Assembly: GCA_016169945.1 (NCBI GenBank)
Contig: JADLSH010000236.1
Span: 3,954,001-4,018,000, forward strand
DNA: 64,000 bases
Source of the DNA: Trachythela sp. YZ-2020
Taxonomy: Eukaryota > Cnidaria > Anthozoa > Malacalcyonacea > Clavulariidae
Direction of reading: 5' to 3'
Both the position numbers and the translations under genes were made by a program. The notes below the pieces were generated by a model that was not told the DNA's origin, made no database searches, and was given only the letters and a program-made list of their open reading frames with translations. Below are positions 10,141 to 23,000 of the stretch, one piece after another; positions within the stretch are counted from its first letter, which is position 1; each line of letters starts with the position of its first letter.

Positions 10141-13100
10141 ATGCAGTTTAGGGATATTATATTCTTCGTTGCACTGCTTAGTTCAATACCGTTTGGTCAT
10201 TATGTAAAAAAGATTAAATCTCCGTCTCGAAAGCGGCTTATTTGCACGGTTGCTGGAGTGTTTCTTGTGTTATTTCTAAATGGATTTCAAGATTTCTGGC
10301 ACTCATTCCTAACCATCCTTGCAACTTACTGCATTTGCAAATCGTCCAGGTAACATATTTTTTAAGTATTAAAATACAATAGACTTATATAGAGAGTTTA
10401 GTCCAGATTTTAAGTACAATCTCGCAAATGTATTGCTTGCCTGTATACATGTAATAAGTCTATAAGATTGTGTACAGTCACTACAGTGTGCTGATTTAAA
10501 ATGTATCGTTTTGAAGTGTATGCAATTCAACATGACATTTGTTTGCATTGCAATAGCGTATTTGTATAAACTTTAAAGATAAACTTATTAACGAAAAAGT
10601 TATAAAGAATAATGCATTTCCTTTGCTGGCTGAATATAACGTTGTAATTATTCATGATGATGTATTACAGTATTTCTCTTTCCATTTTCTAGATGCAGTA
10701 GATGGTGTAATTGGCTTTCCTTCCTCTGCGTTTTTGGCTACTTATTCTTCTTCAGAGCTTGCACATACGTCGGACTGCCTAATCCCTCGCCTTATAGTGA
10801 CAATGTTCAACTGTTTATAACTCTTAGAGTAAGTAATTCTCTTCAACTTGATATGACTAGGTCGCTTATGAATTATTAAAACCTGCCAGAAAGTTGCTAG
10901 AACTCATCAACAATATAGTATTTTAGTTAGTATTTTAGCTAATCCGATTAGCATAGCATCATCTTTAAATATTTAAAAGCGATTGAAAATACTCAGCAGC
11001 TTCTTTTTAGATGACATTGACAATTTGGTTTGTTTCTAGCCAATAAATGGCCCAAACAATGTTAGTAATGTATTGTTGATGCAAAATTGCATAATGAGAA
11101 ATGCTACTATTTTTACAAAAAATTGCAGAAATAAAAACATTGGCCCGATTTATACTAGAGATGGATCATCTGTCAAGACACAGTTTGAGACCGACTGGAT
11201 CATGATGTCTGGCGGGTGTGCTCAGTCACAACGAGGGCAACCTTTCCAAAAAATCTGGTTGCCAGATGGAAAATTTGGTCTCAATTGGCAACCTGGTGCC
11301 CGATTATTTCAATCCCTGTCTGAATACCTGAAATTAGTTCATCTTCTTTGACCATTCATTCAGATTGTTTCATAGATCAGCTTTGTGGGGGTTGAACAAC
11401 TGTGTGCTAGTAATGGTGAAAGCAAACTATAGCTTCACAATATATTGTAAATTACAAAACCTGTCTTCATAATCTTACTCTATATTAGCCAAAACACTAA
11501 AAAAGGAAGGGAGAGCCATATCTAATCTGAAGTCTGATCATGACTATAGGGATAATCTTTCATATCCTCTGGAAGTTTTAATAATAAATTATGTCTTAAT
11601 TTTTGCTTCCTTTGTAGATGGTTGGACTGGCATTTGAAATTCATGACACAACTGTAACTAAAAAGGCAAAAATGTCAAATGAGCAAGAAAACACTGACAT
11701 CAATGATCATGACAAGGAGTTACAAGATATGTCATTTTACCACTTCTTGAGTTATGGTTACTGCTACTGTGGTATTTTTACTGGACCTTACTATAAATAC
11801 AAGACATATTTAGATATGTTAAACCAGTCTAACTCTGAAGAAATTCCTACTTTTGACCTAGCCATGAAATGGCTTACATATTTACCATTATTTGTTGCTG
11901 GTTATGCTTTCTTCAGTCAATGGTTTCCAGCATATTTAGGCAAAGATCTATTTCATAACCAGTCAATTCTGATACAGATATTTTTCCTAGCCTTGGCGGA
12001 CATTCGTTTCAGATGTAGAATATACATTGGTACTCATATGTCTGAAAGTAGTTGTATGACATTATGTCTTGGGGCATATCCTGTTGAATCTTGCCCGAAA
12101 CCAGGGCAAGGTCCGACCAAAGTAATTAATAACAGTTCAGAGAAACGAAAGGAAGAAGAAAATAAAGACTTGGTAACCACAGACAATAAGTACAGGTACA
12201 TGTTTATATTTAGCGCACTGTAATTATTATGCATGACCCTTGTACATGTTTATATTTAGCGCACTTGCCAGACTATGTTACTTATTCAGGAGGAGGTGTT
12301 GAGTTGAAATGGGTTAATCACGCTATCGGTCCATGCCCCTTGTTGAACATCTATACAGTGACATGTCACAAAAAATCATTAACACATGTCTCTTGTTAGT
12401 CCATTTAGACACAATGCACTATTAAAATACACTCTACCCTGTTATTTTACTCTGTCTATTGTCAGACAATGTGATTCCGTCTTTAAAGGGTAGGTGTTGG
12501 GGTTAAATACAATATAACCAGGCTATCTGCCCACAGTCTCTTCTTGAACCATTTAATAGGCAAAATGCACCGTACTATGTTATTTTACTTTGTCTAATAC
12601 CAGGCAATTATATTTGTGAGGTGGCCAAAAAATAAATATACTAACTGCTTCAATCTGTATTTCATGTAGTATATCATACATGAGAAAGAGTTTATTAATA
12701 GCGATTTCAAACACTGATAACTATGCTGAAAAATGAGGTGACAGCTGAATATTTTTAAAATATATTTTAAGGTGCTTTCAGATCATAGTAAACAACTTCA
12801 ACCAAACTAACCAATATTTGCCACACACCATTACACCAATAGATGTATTACTGTTTTTGAACTGTACTTAGACACTGTATTATGCTGTACAATGTGGTTG
12901 CCACAAAGCTATAGGCTGGAAAACTTTAAGGTTTTGTGATTGGTTAAATACAACAATAATGAAACACAACTGTCAGTGTCAGTGAAAAATGAATTTTCTT
13001 AAAAGCGAGTCACTAACACTGATCACGTTTATTTAAGTAAGCCAAAATCACAAAACATGTTAGTTTAAGTTTGTATTTACTGGTACAATGAATACAATGC

Positions 13101-14123
13101 ATCACAGAGCTGCAATTGTACAGTGTTGTATGAGAGGTTGGATGGATGGATGCCATGGTAATTTATTTTGATATATTAATTATGGTTGACAGCAGCACAA
13201 AAATATAAACTATTTCCATCTTTAGATTGCCTCTTGTTGTGGTATTTTAAATACAGTAGATGGTATTTGTCTCAGGTAGGAAAGGGATGAATGAAATGTA
13301 ACATGTATTAACTGTATCTAATTTTCAGTTTTGAAACAATCCGTGGAATGTATGTAAGAAATGTGGAGCTCTCTTCTCTTAAAAATATGGTCAGAAGTTG
13401 GAATACAACAGTTCAGTGGTGGATGGCAGCTTATGTTTATCAACAATTTCCATTTAGACAGAAATTGGTCAGGTGGGCTATCTCTACATGTATATTCGTT
13501 TGAAAAGGCGCAGGCGTATATTCGAAACAATGATGATTTCTAATATTGTAGAATTCCGAAAGTAGTGGCCCCCAAATAAGTGGCCCCCCAAAAGTAGCTG
13601 TGTTCCACCGCGGGTAGACCGTCTGCCACACAGGCTACTCATGCCAACTCATGTCATATGCCATTGAGTATCTTTCAAGTTTTAAGGCCTGCTAAATTCG
13701 AAAGTAACGCGGCCGTTAACTTTTCTCATCTTCTGTTGTTTTAGATATCTTGCCGTAGCAGTTGTGAGTGCGTTTTGGCATGGTCTAGCACCCGGATATT
13801 ACCTCTCCTTCGTATTCATACCATTAGCTCAATCCGTTCAAGAAAGATGTGCAAAGAAATTTCTACCATATCTTAATGAACAACAACAAGTGTGGTATTT
13901 CTGGATTAGTTGGTTTATTGGTTATCGTTTGTTAGAGTATTTTGGTGTTGGTGTTTGGGTACATAGCATGTCATTAACTTTACGTTGCTGGAAAAGTATG
14001 CGCTATTATGGACACATTCTACTTCTTGTCTTGTTTTTACTCACAATTATTGTGCCTGATGCCCGTTCTAAACAACACGAGAAATCGTCACACGAGAAAT
14101 CATCACACGAGAAAACATCATAA
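10141..14123 (+). CDS. MBOAT7: Lysophosphatidylinositol acyltransferase (MBOAT7/LPIAT1-like)
   Basis: Five exons, all phase-compatible: 10141-10349, 10693-10828, 11618-12195, 13329-13472, 13745-14123. They give 481 residues, close to the 472 I recall for human MBOAT7. The family transfers arachidonoyl and similar chains to lysophosphatidylinositol in ER membranes, remodelling PI. Exon 1 aligns with the human N-terminus (SIPFG..KK; HSFLTILAT). Exon 2 carries FFFRACTYVGLPNPSPY. Exon 3 carries LSYGYCYCGIFTGPYYKYKTYLD. The MBOAT catalytic pair is visible: Asn333 in WNTTVQWW (exon 4) and His368 in SAFWHGLAPGYYLSF (exon 5). Several hydrophobic spans are spread through the protein. The C-terminus ends in three HEKSS-type repeats instead of the human tail. 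The loop before exon 4 is Lys/Glu-rich. Expected to be functional. Confidence 0.93.
12196..13328. other. Large third intron of MBOAT7
   Basis: AT-rich intron with no coding signal. The 24-bp stretch around the donor (GTACATGTTTATATTTAGCG) is duplicated some 48 bp further on. Two related segments (about 12350-12450 and 12480-12600) share fragments such as TGTTATTTTACT with TGTCTA and look like old duplicated copies. Confidence 0.4.
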
Positions 14124-14154
14124 TTTTGGTTTGCTGTAAAAGTTAATTGTGGAT

Positions 14155-14469
14155 TACCGTATTTACTCGTTTGAGTGCCGCGGCGCTCTTTAAATTTTCA
14201 GAGCTTCAGATGCGGCGCTCAATCGGGGGCGGCGCTCATTAAAAAATATTTTATTTGTGAATTATAACAAGAACTTTTAACAATAAAATAAACAAGTTTT
14301 AAATGTCTTTGTCACTAAATGTCCCCATTTTGACGGCGGAAAGTTTTTACACTGTTTAGTGCGGCGCTCATTCGGGGGCGGCGCTCTTTAAAAAATTTGA
14401 TCTCAAATGTGGCGCTCATTCGGGGGCGACGCTCAATCGGGGGCGGCGCTCAATCGAGTAAATACGGTA
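14155..14469. mobile_element. MITE with TACCGTATTTACTCG termini
   Basis: It opens TACCGTATTTACTCGTTTGA and closes with CGAGTAAATACGGTA (14455-14469). Behind each end lie repeats of a GC-rich GGCGGCGCTCA motif (CGGGGGCGGCGCTCAATC). The interior is AT-rich and non-coding. TA at both borders is consistent with a TA-target element, and I know similar CCGTATTTACTCGA ends from several invertebrate genomes. It starts 32 bp after the MBOAT7 stop codon, so it may lie in the 3' UTR. Confidence 0.7.
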
Positions 14470-14511
14470 TATATCCAATCAAATAAGTAATAGACATAGC
14501 CTGCGTAGCTG

Positions 14512-14583
14512 GCGGTTTTAAGGTGTTGGAAACTTCTTAATTCTTCCCATCGGCGCTTCAATTCTCCAGCACCTTAAAACCGC
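14512..14583. repeat. Short foldback around GCGGTTTTAAGGTG
   Basis: GCGGTTTTAAGGTG at 14512-14525 pairs with CACCTTAAAACCGC ending at 14583, with about 45 bp between. At 14640-14730 a GGGCTACCTCAGGCTCGGT unit occurs twice in tandem, related to the CGAGCCTGAGG pieces of the foldback at 31800. The rest, up to 15860, is AT-rich; around 14880-14935 it shares a phrase (AAGCCTGTTTTCCA...CAACCGTATCGTA) with 35385-35430. Confidence 0.5.
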
Positions 14584-15859
14584 TGAAACTAATCAGACTA
14601 TACAGTATAATATTGCTTTTCCCGCATTCTGATTGGTCGAAATTGAGCGTCCAAAAAGTGATAGCCACGGGCTACCTCAGGCTCGGTGGGCTACCTCAGG
14701 CTCGGTGATGACAATCACCTCGCCTTCGACGACTAATTGTTAAATACACTTTCCGAATTTGCTTAAGTGGACACGAAACAATAATTTGAACTCGATGCTG
14801 ACAATTTGATCCTACTCTAATTTAGTATTTTTCGTTGCAAACCTCGAACTCGTTCCAAATGTGCACTCAAAAAATTCTGGAAGTGTCTCAAGCCTGTTTT
14901 CCATTTCAACCGTATCGTAGCGTAGAATTTTTCTTTTGTGTAGAAGTCATTAGTTCCACCTTAGGCCTGGTACTCTGGAAAGCAAGCTTTGAAGAACAGG
15001 AAAATAGTAAAGTATTGTTGGTGAACACAAAACAACAGTATTCAGTAGTTGAAAGTTAGAACATATTAAAATGTTCACTTTCGGAGTTACCATTGGTTTG
15101 TATTTTATAAAAATACTAAGTGGTTCCCGTTGTTGGTGAAGACTGCTTTTGCTTTAATTTCATAAAATTTGGTCAAAGTCATCTTCGAAACAGCGCCAGA
15201 ATTGTGAACAGCAAATTTTATCATGTAAATATATATGCCTTTGCGTAGATATAATTATAAAATACTTAACATACGTTTACACACACCAATTTGTCCAGTC
15301 GAGTTCTTATTATAAGTGGATGTTAATGGATAAAGCGTCATCTAACGGCAGTTCCAGTTGTCAATATTTGTAGTTTACACCACATCCAAGCAAAGCAGAA
15401 ATCGACTGAACAAAGTTGTTAATGTGTGTAAACGTATAGCTGAGTTATAGAAAGATCAAAAAAGATATTTAATAGTTCTAAATTTAAAGCTTTATTGTAC
15501 ACGATACAATTTCTCTTGCACTTTGCAAAGAAGTCTCACTTGCTTATATAGGCATGTAAAATGAAGTCGATAGAAATTGGTATAAAACTAATAAAAGAAA
15601 GGTTACTGCAAAGTTGAAAGCTAATTCTGGGGAGCATGTATGATCAATGCTAGTCGTCATTCCCCTCGGCGCAACCTTAATATGATTCTAAATTAACATG
15701 CATTGTCAGACAAATTGCAAGAAAAATTGCCAGTTGAAAATGATTGTAACTTAGTTTATAAAATGATAGATGGATTCATTTGGAAAATAATATATAAAAT
15801 TGTAAAAAGAATGTGTAGTCTGTAATGCTTGTGTTAAAAAACACTTGATCTATTTCAGT

Positions 15860-16410
15860 CACTACTACTAGCCTCGCTTTCACTACTACTAGGCTCGCTT
15901 TCACTACTACTAGGCTCGCTTTCACTACTACTAGGCTCGCTTTCACTACTACTAGGCTCGCTTTCACTACTACTAGCCTCGCTTTCACTACTACTAGCCT
16001 CGCTTTCACTACTACTAGCCTCGCTTTCACTACTACTAGGCTCGCTTTCACTACTACTATCCTCGATTTCACTACTACTAGCCCCGCTTCACTACTACTA
16101 GCCTCGCTTCACTACTACTAGCCTCGCTTTCACTACTACTAGCCTCGCTTTCACTACTACTAGCCTCGCTTTCACTACTACTAGGCTCGCTTTCACTACT
16201 ACTAGGCTCGCTTTCACTACTACTAGCCTCGCTTTCACTACTACTAGCCTCGCTTTCACTACTACTAGCCTCGCTTTCACTACTACTAGCCTCGCTTTCA
16301 CTACTACTAGGCTCGCTTTCACTACTACTAGCCTCGCTTTCACTACTACTAGGCTCGCTTTCACTACTACTAGGCTCGCTTTCACTACTACTAGCCTCGC
16401 TTTCACTACT
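15860..16410. repeat. 21-bp minisatellite (about 26 copies)
   Basis: Units of TCGCTTTCACTACTACTAGCC alternate between AGCC and AGGC variants. One shortened unit and one with TATCCTCGAT lie near 16060-16100. Because the unit is 7 codons with no stop on the minus strand, long VVVKA(S/R)L frames arise; I treat these as artefacts. The array lies between MBOAT7 and the 3' end of IFT80. Confidence 0.9.
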
Positions 16411-16412
16411 TA

Positions 16413-17099
16413 GCGAAGGTTGTTCCGACCCTGGAGAGAGGCAGTTGTCGGTTGGTTATGCGATTTTTCAATGTTTACCATGTACACAGAATACGCTCTA
16501 TTAAGAATTAAAACTATGACACGACATGTAATTACATACATTTAATTATTATACAATAAATAATGAATCTGCGTCTCTAAATATCTACAAATAGCGAGAG
16601 TATTTCTCATACGGAAGTACCTTGGGTATGGGATTGGTGCATGCTCACATCACTGCGAGGTGGACGACGCAACTTATAGTAAAATTGACATTGCTGCAGC
16701 TTAATGTATACGCTCGCATTTCAGTCGTTAGAAACGAACAACGAGAAACCCAAGAATCTGTACCTAGCCTTGTTATGATGGATGAACTATGACTGTAGTA
16801 AACTCATAATTTTATCCCAGGTGGAACGATTTAAATAGAATGTTTAAGTTAAAGGATTAGTGTCAGACGCCATTTTTCGGGCCGACTAGATGAGAAGATC
16901 TGGAAAAATGTTTACAATCCGTCATATACTTAAACCACACTTTGATAATCCTTCCTCATTTTATCTGATTTTTATAGGAAATGTACCAAACAAGGTATTT
17001 TTATCGTTATTTGTTGCTGTTGGCCAGTGTTGGGTAAAATAAAAACAATAATGCATGGCCCTACCAATAATGCACGACCCGCAATGCATGACCCTGACA
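16413..17099. other. Region 3' of IFT80
   Basis: Presumed 3' UTR and intergenic DNA downstream of the IFT80 stop (minus strand). No clear AATAAA in that orientation lies near the stop. Two short imperfect copies of AATAATGCA(T/C)GGCCCT and related phrases lie at 17050-17090. No other gene is seen. Confidence 0.4.
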
Positions 17100-20000
17100 C
17101 TAATCCTTTAAGTAAGGCTTTGCTCCTGGTCTTGAGGCTTCTTTTTGCATCTCCATGTCAATTTTGGCGTTGATTTTCTCCCAGTTTATCTCAACCTGAA
17201 AAATGTTTACAACAAAGAATATACTGAAACGGTTAGTGGATGAGGTTTTATGATATCCGGAATTTTCAAGGTCGAGGTAAATGTTATAATAGATTTTCCA
17301 ACTATATAGAAGTGTAACCACCGTACATGATCAACCCAGTGGATCAGCCTCGTCCCCAGGCTCGGACGCGTGGATATCGCGCGTGGTCGCAGCACTGGAA
17401 GGTGACCCGCCAGTGCTGCGACCACGCGCGATGTCCACGCGTCCGAGTTGGAGCCTGGGGACGAGGCTGGTACATGATGATTGGTTTCTAGTACTTACAC
17501 CTTGGGCGAATTGAAGAAATCGTTTGTTGTCCTCTTTCTTCCCACAACTATTCAAATGTTTATTTCGGAAAGCGATGACGGTGTCCACATGTGTTTTATG
17601 TTTCACTGCTAGTTCAAGCGCACTAATAAGAGAAAACAACAAATTTAAGCAAAATACTAAAATTGACCCTTTCGAGACTAAATCAGACTCAATAGTTCTA
17701 TAATGGTTGGCTGCATGGAAGCTCCTTTGGAATTTTAATCCACAGTGACGTTTAGACGGATAAGAAAAGTGTCTGATTTATTTATGCTATGACTACTCTA
17801 AAGCTGGATATGCCTTAAACGTAGCCTGTGAATAACGTAGACGGGACAACTTTTAATTGTATCGTGTGACTGCCTTTCAGAAACAAGAAACAAGTTATGT
17901 AACTTTTTACATACATAAGCTGTAACTGTATATAAGCCTATAGGTACAGCAACAGTATAATTCATGACATTGTTGATGCGCTTTTTATCGCTGTTCCATG
18001 TCTCTACACAATAACCCTTGTAAACTCAGCAAACATCGTCAAATGGCCTTTCTGTTCATGGCCTTTCTGTGTGTAACCTATTCACACCAACTAAACTACA
18101 ACGTAAGTACAATAAACCGCAACAGCAACATGGCGCAGATACATGTGCGCCTAGCGTACCTATTTTCCTACAAAACATACAAGGTACTCAAGGTAATAAT
18201 ACATTACACTTTTTCCAAAACTGATTAACACAGTTCAGACATTAACGTCCCCAGTTTAATATTATAACCAAAAACATTTGACAATTGTTGTGTCCGAAAA
18301 CAATGTACATGTATTGTACCGCTACAGTGTGTTAGCTACAAAACAATGTACATGTATTGTACCGCTACAGGGTATTAGCTACAAAACAGTGTACATGTAT
18401 TGTACCGCTACAGTGTATTAGCTACAAAACATGTACATGTATTGTACCGCTACAGTGTATTAGCTACAAAACAATGTACATGTATTGTACTGCTACAGGG
18501 TGTTAGCTACAAAACAATGTACATGTATTGTACCGCTACAGTGTATTAGCTACAAAACAATGTACATGTATTGTACCGCTACAGTGTATTAGCTACAAAA
18601 CAATGTACATGTATTGTACCGCTACAGTGTATTAGCTACAAAACAATGTACATGTATTGTACCGCTACAGTGTGTTAGCTACAAAACAATGTACATGTAT
18701 TGTACCGCTACAGTGTGTTAGCTACAAAACAATGTACATGTATTGTACCGCTACAGTGTGTTAGCTACAAAACAATGTACATGTATTGTACCGCTACAGT
18801 GTATTAGCTACAAAACAATGTACATGTATTGTACCACTACAGTGTATTAGCTACAAAACAATGTACACGTATTGTACCGCTACAGTGTGTTAGCTACAAA
18901 ACAATGTACATGTATTGTACCGCTACAGTGTGTTAGCTACAAAACAATGTACATGTATTGTACCGCTACAGTGTATTAGCTACAAAACAATGTACATGTA
19001 TTGTACCGCTACAGGGTATTAGCTACAAAACAATGTACATGTATTGTACCGCTACAGTGTGTTAGCTACAAAACAATGTACATGTATTGTACCGCTACAG
19101 TGTGTTAGCTACAAAACAATGTACATGTATTGTACCGCTACAGTGTGTTAGCTACAAAACAATGTACATGTATTGTACCGCCACAGGGTATTAGCTACAA
19201 AACAATGTACATGTATTGTACCGCTACAGTGTGTTAGCTACAAAACAATGTACATGTATTGTACCGCTACAGTGTGTTAGCTACAAAACAATGTACATGT
19301 ATTGTACCGCTACAGGGTGTTAGCTACAAAACAATGTACATGTATTGTACCGCTACAGTGTGTTAGCTACAAAACAATGTACATGTATTGTACCGCTACA
19401 GGGTGTTAGCTACAAAACAATGTACATGTATTGTACCGTTACAGGGTGTTAGCAACATTAAAAAATTCGGCGTTATATGCCGGTTTCTCAATTTCATAAA
19501 ATTTCAATTTAAAAAATAACATAACTGTTATGGAAAAAATAATTACAAAAAAAGATTGCTCAACTTTCCAATTTGTATTTTATGAGGAGTTTTATTTTTT
19601 ACGCTCGCATATTAACTGATACGTAGCATTGACATGACTTTCACTGAGAGCTGTATATCACAGACGCGACTTACTCTCGGTTTCAGTTTGATCTTCAAAA
19701 CGTAATGTTAGTTCAAAACTACGTAACATTGTTTATTAATTAGCCAACTTCCAATGAAATTACACAACAAATGTTCCAAATTTGCAAGCTAAGTTCGAAA
19801 TTAGGTTGTTAAGTTCAAAACTAGGTTCCAAAGTACGTTCCGAATTACGAATTGACAATAGAACAATGTAATTTTGAACTAATATTAGAATCGCGTTTTG
19901 AAAAGCAAACTGAAACCGAGGGTAAGAAATGTTTCGTAACTGAATTTCCCAATTTCATTAAATTGCCGAATTATTTTCTCTTCTGGCTAACACCCTGCGT

Positions 20001-23000
20001 TAGTCATGCATATGATTGTAGACATAGTCCAAGGCGAAGCAAACGTATAATTAAAGTATTTTTACCTGTCCCAGTTAAACAAATCAATGTGCATCTGAAT
20101 GGCTCGGAATATCAAGCCAGCTTGAAGTAAAATGATTTCTGCTTCTTGAATTTGTTGACAAAACAGCGCCATAGCTGCATTGCGTCCTTCTTTAGTTGGG
20201 ATTTCTTTAACATGGTTGATATATTGAACTTTATCAGCCTATTGTACAACAAACGTTCATTTAGAACATTGCATGTGAATTATGAGGTTTTAAATCTTCT
20301 CTATTTTACCGCCATGAATTATATAGACATGTATAGTCGGTTCACGGTTGTTCATGTTATAACATTTAATGGGGATATTTTTTTCAATTCTGATGAAAAA
20401 AAGTTTCACCAAACTAAAAAAGAACGGTTGGAATTGGAAATACATGAAAAAGCCGACGTACTGAGTGGCCGAATTTGAGGATGAAATAGGATTGTAAATG
20501 ACATCCGATTGTTGGCAGATAAGAATTCAATGTACAGATTAAACACATGCACAATGCAATCTATGCGAGTGACCAAGTGACTGACAAACATCGTTTACAA
20601 TTCTTTATATAAAACCTGGAATTTGTTTCTTGTCAGCTGTTAAGGAATTTATTTTTTAAATACGGTAATAACGCTACCTAATAGGCCACCATAATTATAT
20701 ACCTCATCAATAGCAGCATAAGCGATCTCAGCCGTGTTTAATTCCTTGCCATAAGCTGCCATTGTCGCAAGACATGCCCACAGAGTTTTGTCCTGGATAA
20801 GAAAGTTAAAACGATCACAAACTGCTATGTCGTGGGGTGGGGTACCTTTATGCCCTTTAAACTTGTCATTTTGTCTTGTCTTTCAATAATAGAATTATAA
20901 TTTATGAGCTTTCACGAGACATTTGAAGGATTTTGACCCAGGACATTTAGTCCAGCTTGAGTACGACTAAGTTACGTAGAGAATATAATCCTCACCTTAA
21001 CAAATCTACATAAGCGCACAGCATCTGGCCACTTTGATTCACTTGTGTATTTATGTAACATCATAGGATAGGGCGAAATACTGTAGAATAGAACAAATGA
21101 AATATACTGGTCAACGTAAACTTATCAACATGCATATATGTAGAAAAGAAAGATATGTCTACATGGTCTACTCAGGAAAGAGTTGTGAAACTACAGGAAA
21201 CAACTTTCTCGACCTTTTCATAAAATGTCTGTAATAAGCATTTTTGTACGGTTTTGTTGACGAATGAACTTACACAGTACTGCATAATGACCCATCAGCT
21301 CGTCTCATTGAACAAACATTGCCAAGGAAACTAGCGATCTGAGGATTCTTGCCGAAGTCACTACAAGTAAAAATAGATATGGATAACTATACGATGTGTA
21401 TAGAAGAACCTTAAACAATTTGTGCACGGTTGTGGGTGAATACACATTGCAGGTATTAAATCTAAATCGGTATTTAATCGGTATTAAATCTTAATGTAAA
21501 TATAATCTCATAATATCTCGAGATATTACGAGATTATATCTCGCAGCTAGGTTAACAATATTCAAGAACTTGGTTGAAAGATGTAACTACCTGAAAAATA
21601 TAGAGAACACTTTGAACACTACAAACAAAAGTAATACAAACTTCCACACAAAAGGCCTTCGCTTGAAACGTCAATGTCTTTTTCTATATATTTTCAGGTA
21701 TAACATCCTTGTCCTTGAGCTATGCAACTTATTGACTAAATCATCTCATACTCATTTGATAAATCTTGTTGGACAACTATATTGAGATCACATATTGATA
21801 TCTCAGTGGTCACGTTTGCGAATTGCGGTGAATGAAATTTGATTCAGTTCTATACATCTGAATATAATTTCAGATCCAGTCCTAAGATTGGATAAAAATC
21901 AAACGGTCAACGACTGAATAATGTTCAGACCCAATTGAAGGTCTACGCAGACGCACTGTAGACGCAAAATACCCGCGGGCGAGATGCGGTTCTTGAGAAG
22001 TTAAAGCGACGTTTTGGTCAACACGTACGTCACCCGAAAATTGGTATATCTAATTTTGGCGGCATTTTGCATCATAGCGCTCGTGTAAGGAGGCAAAAAA
22101 CTTTAAAAATCTTATGTTTTGTCATACGTGTTGAAGATTACCACAAACTGATACAAACACAATTTTTAATCCAGTCCCCCCTCGGCAATCTGACGTCCGT
22201 GTTGACAAAAACGTCGCTTGCTTAAGCTCGCTATTTCTTGGCATTGCTGTGTTTAAATCAAAACATGATACGCGTGCATAGAATAATACGATATTTCAAA
22301 GCCTTCGTCCTTCGGTTTTGCTTCAAACTAAAAATTAGATTTGCTAAAACTAACGGATAAGTTTGAAATCTTACCCATGACGTCCAGGGACCGGTGATAC
22401 AAAGGCTGAGTAGTACTATTTACTGGATAGTGATTTTTCGAGGCTTTCTAAAATTGACCGTTGATCGGTATATCCCAAATTCAAGTTTAGTATCTATATT
22501 ATACCTAGTTCATATCCGTAGTTTCATAACGTTCAAGCATTTTACAAAGTTTGAAAAAATCACTATCCGGCCTTCGGACAACCGGTCTTAGCATTTTCGG
22601 ATTCAAAATCCTATTTGACATATAGCTGGTAGATAGAAATCCAAAAACAAGAAAAAAGGAAAGGAAATATACCTAGAGTCTTTTGTTATTAATGTTTCAC
22701 TCAAACTATCTTGATCAACAAGAACAGCTTCAGGATAACACCACACGGTAAAGACGCCATCTTGAAATGCAGCCAACATATTGGATGAATCATTCCATGA
22801 CATTGACGTAACCATGGTTCCTGTTGAGGAAACATTGGAAATATCGATCTCTTTACATATTCCTCTATTATTACATTACTTAAAGCCGAAGATTATTTCG
22901 TAAAAGTACAAACATACTGCATACACATACGAGGGTGGTGGTAGCACTGATGGTGGTGGTAGCACTGATAGTGGTGGTAGCACTGATAGTGGTGGTAGCA

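Noticed and set aside
15776..16406. VVVKASL-repeat frames on the minus strand
   Set aside because: A product of the 21-bp satellite; identical codon-level repetition and no flanking coding sequence.
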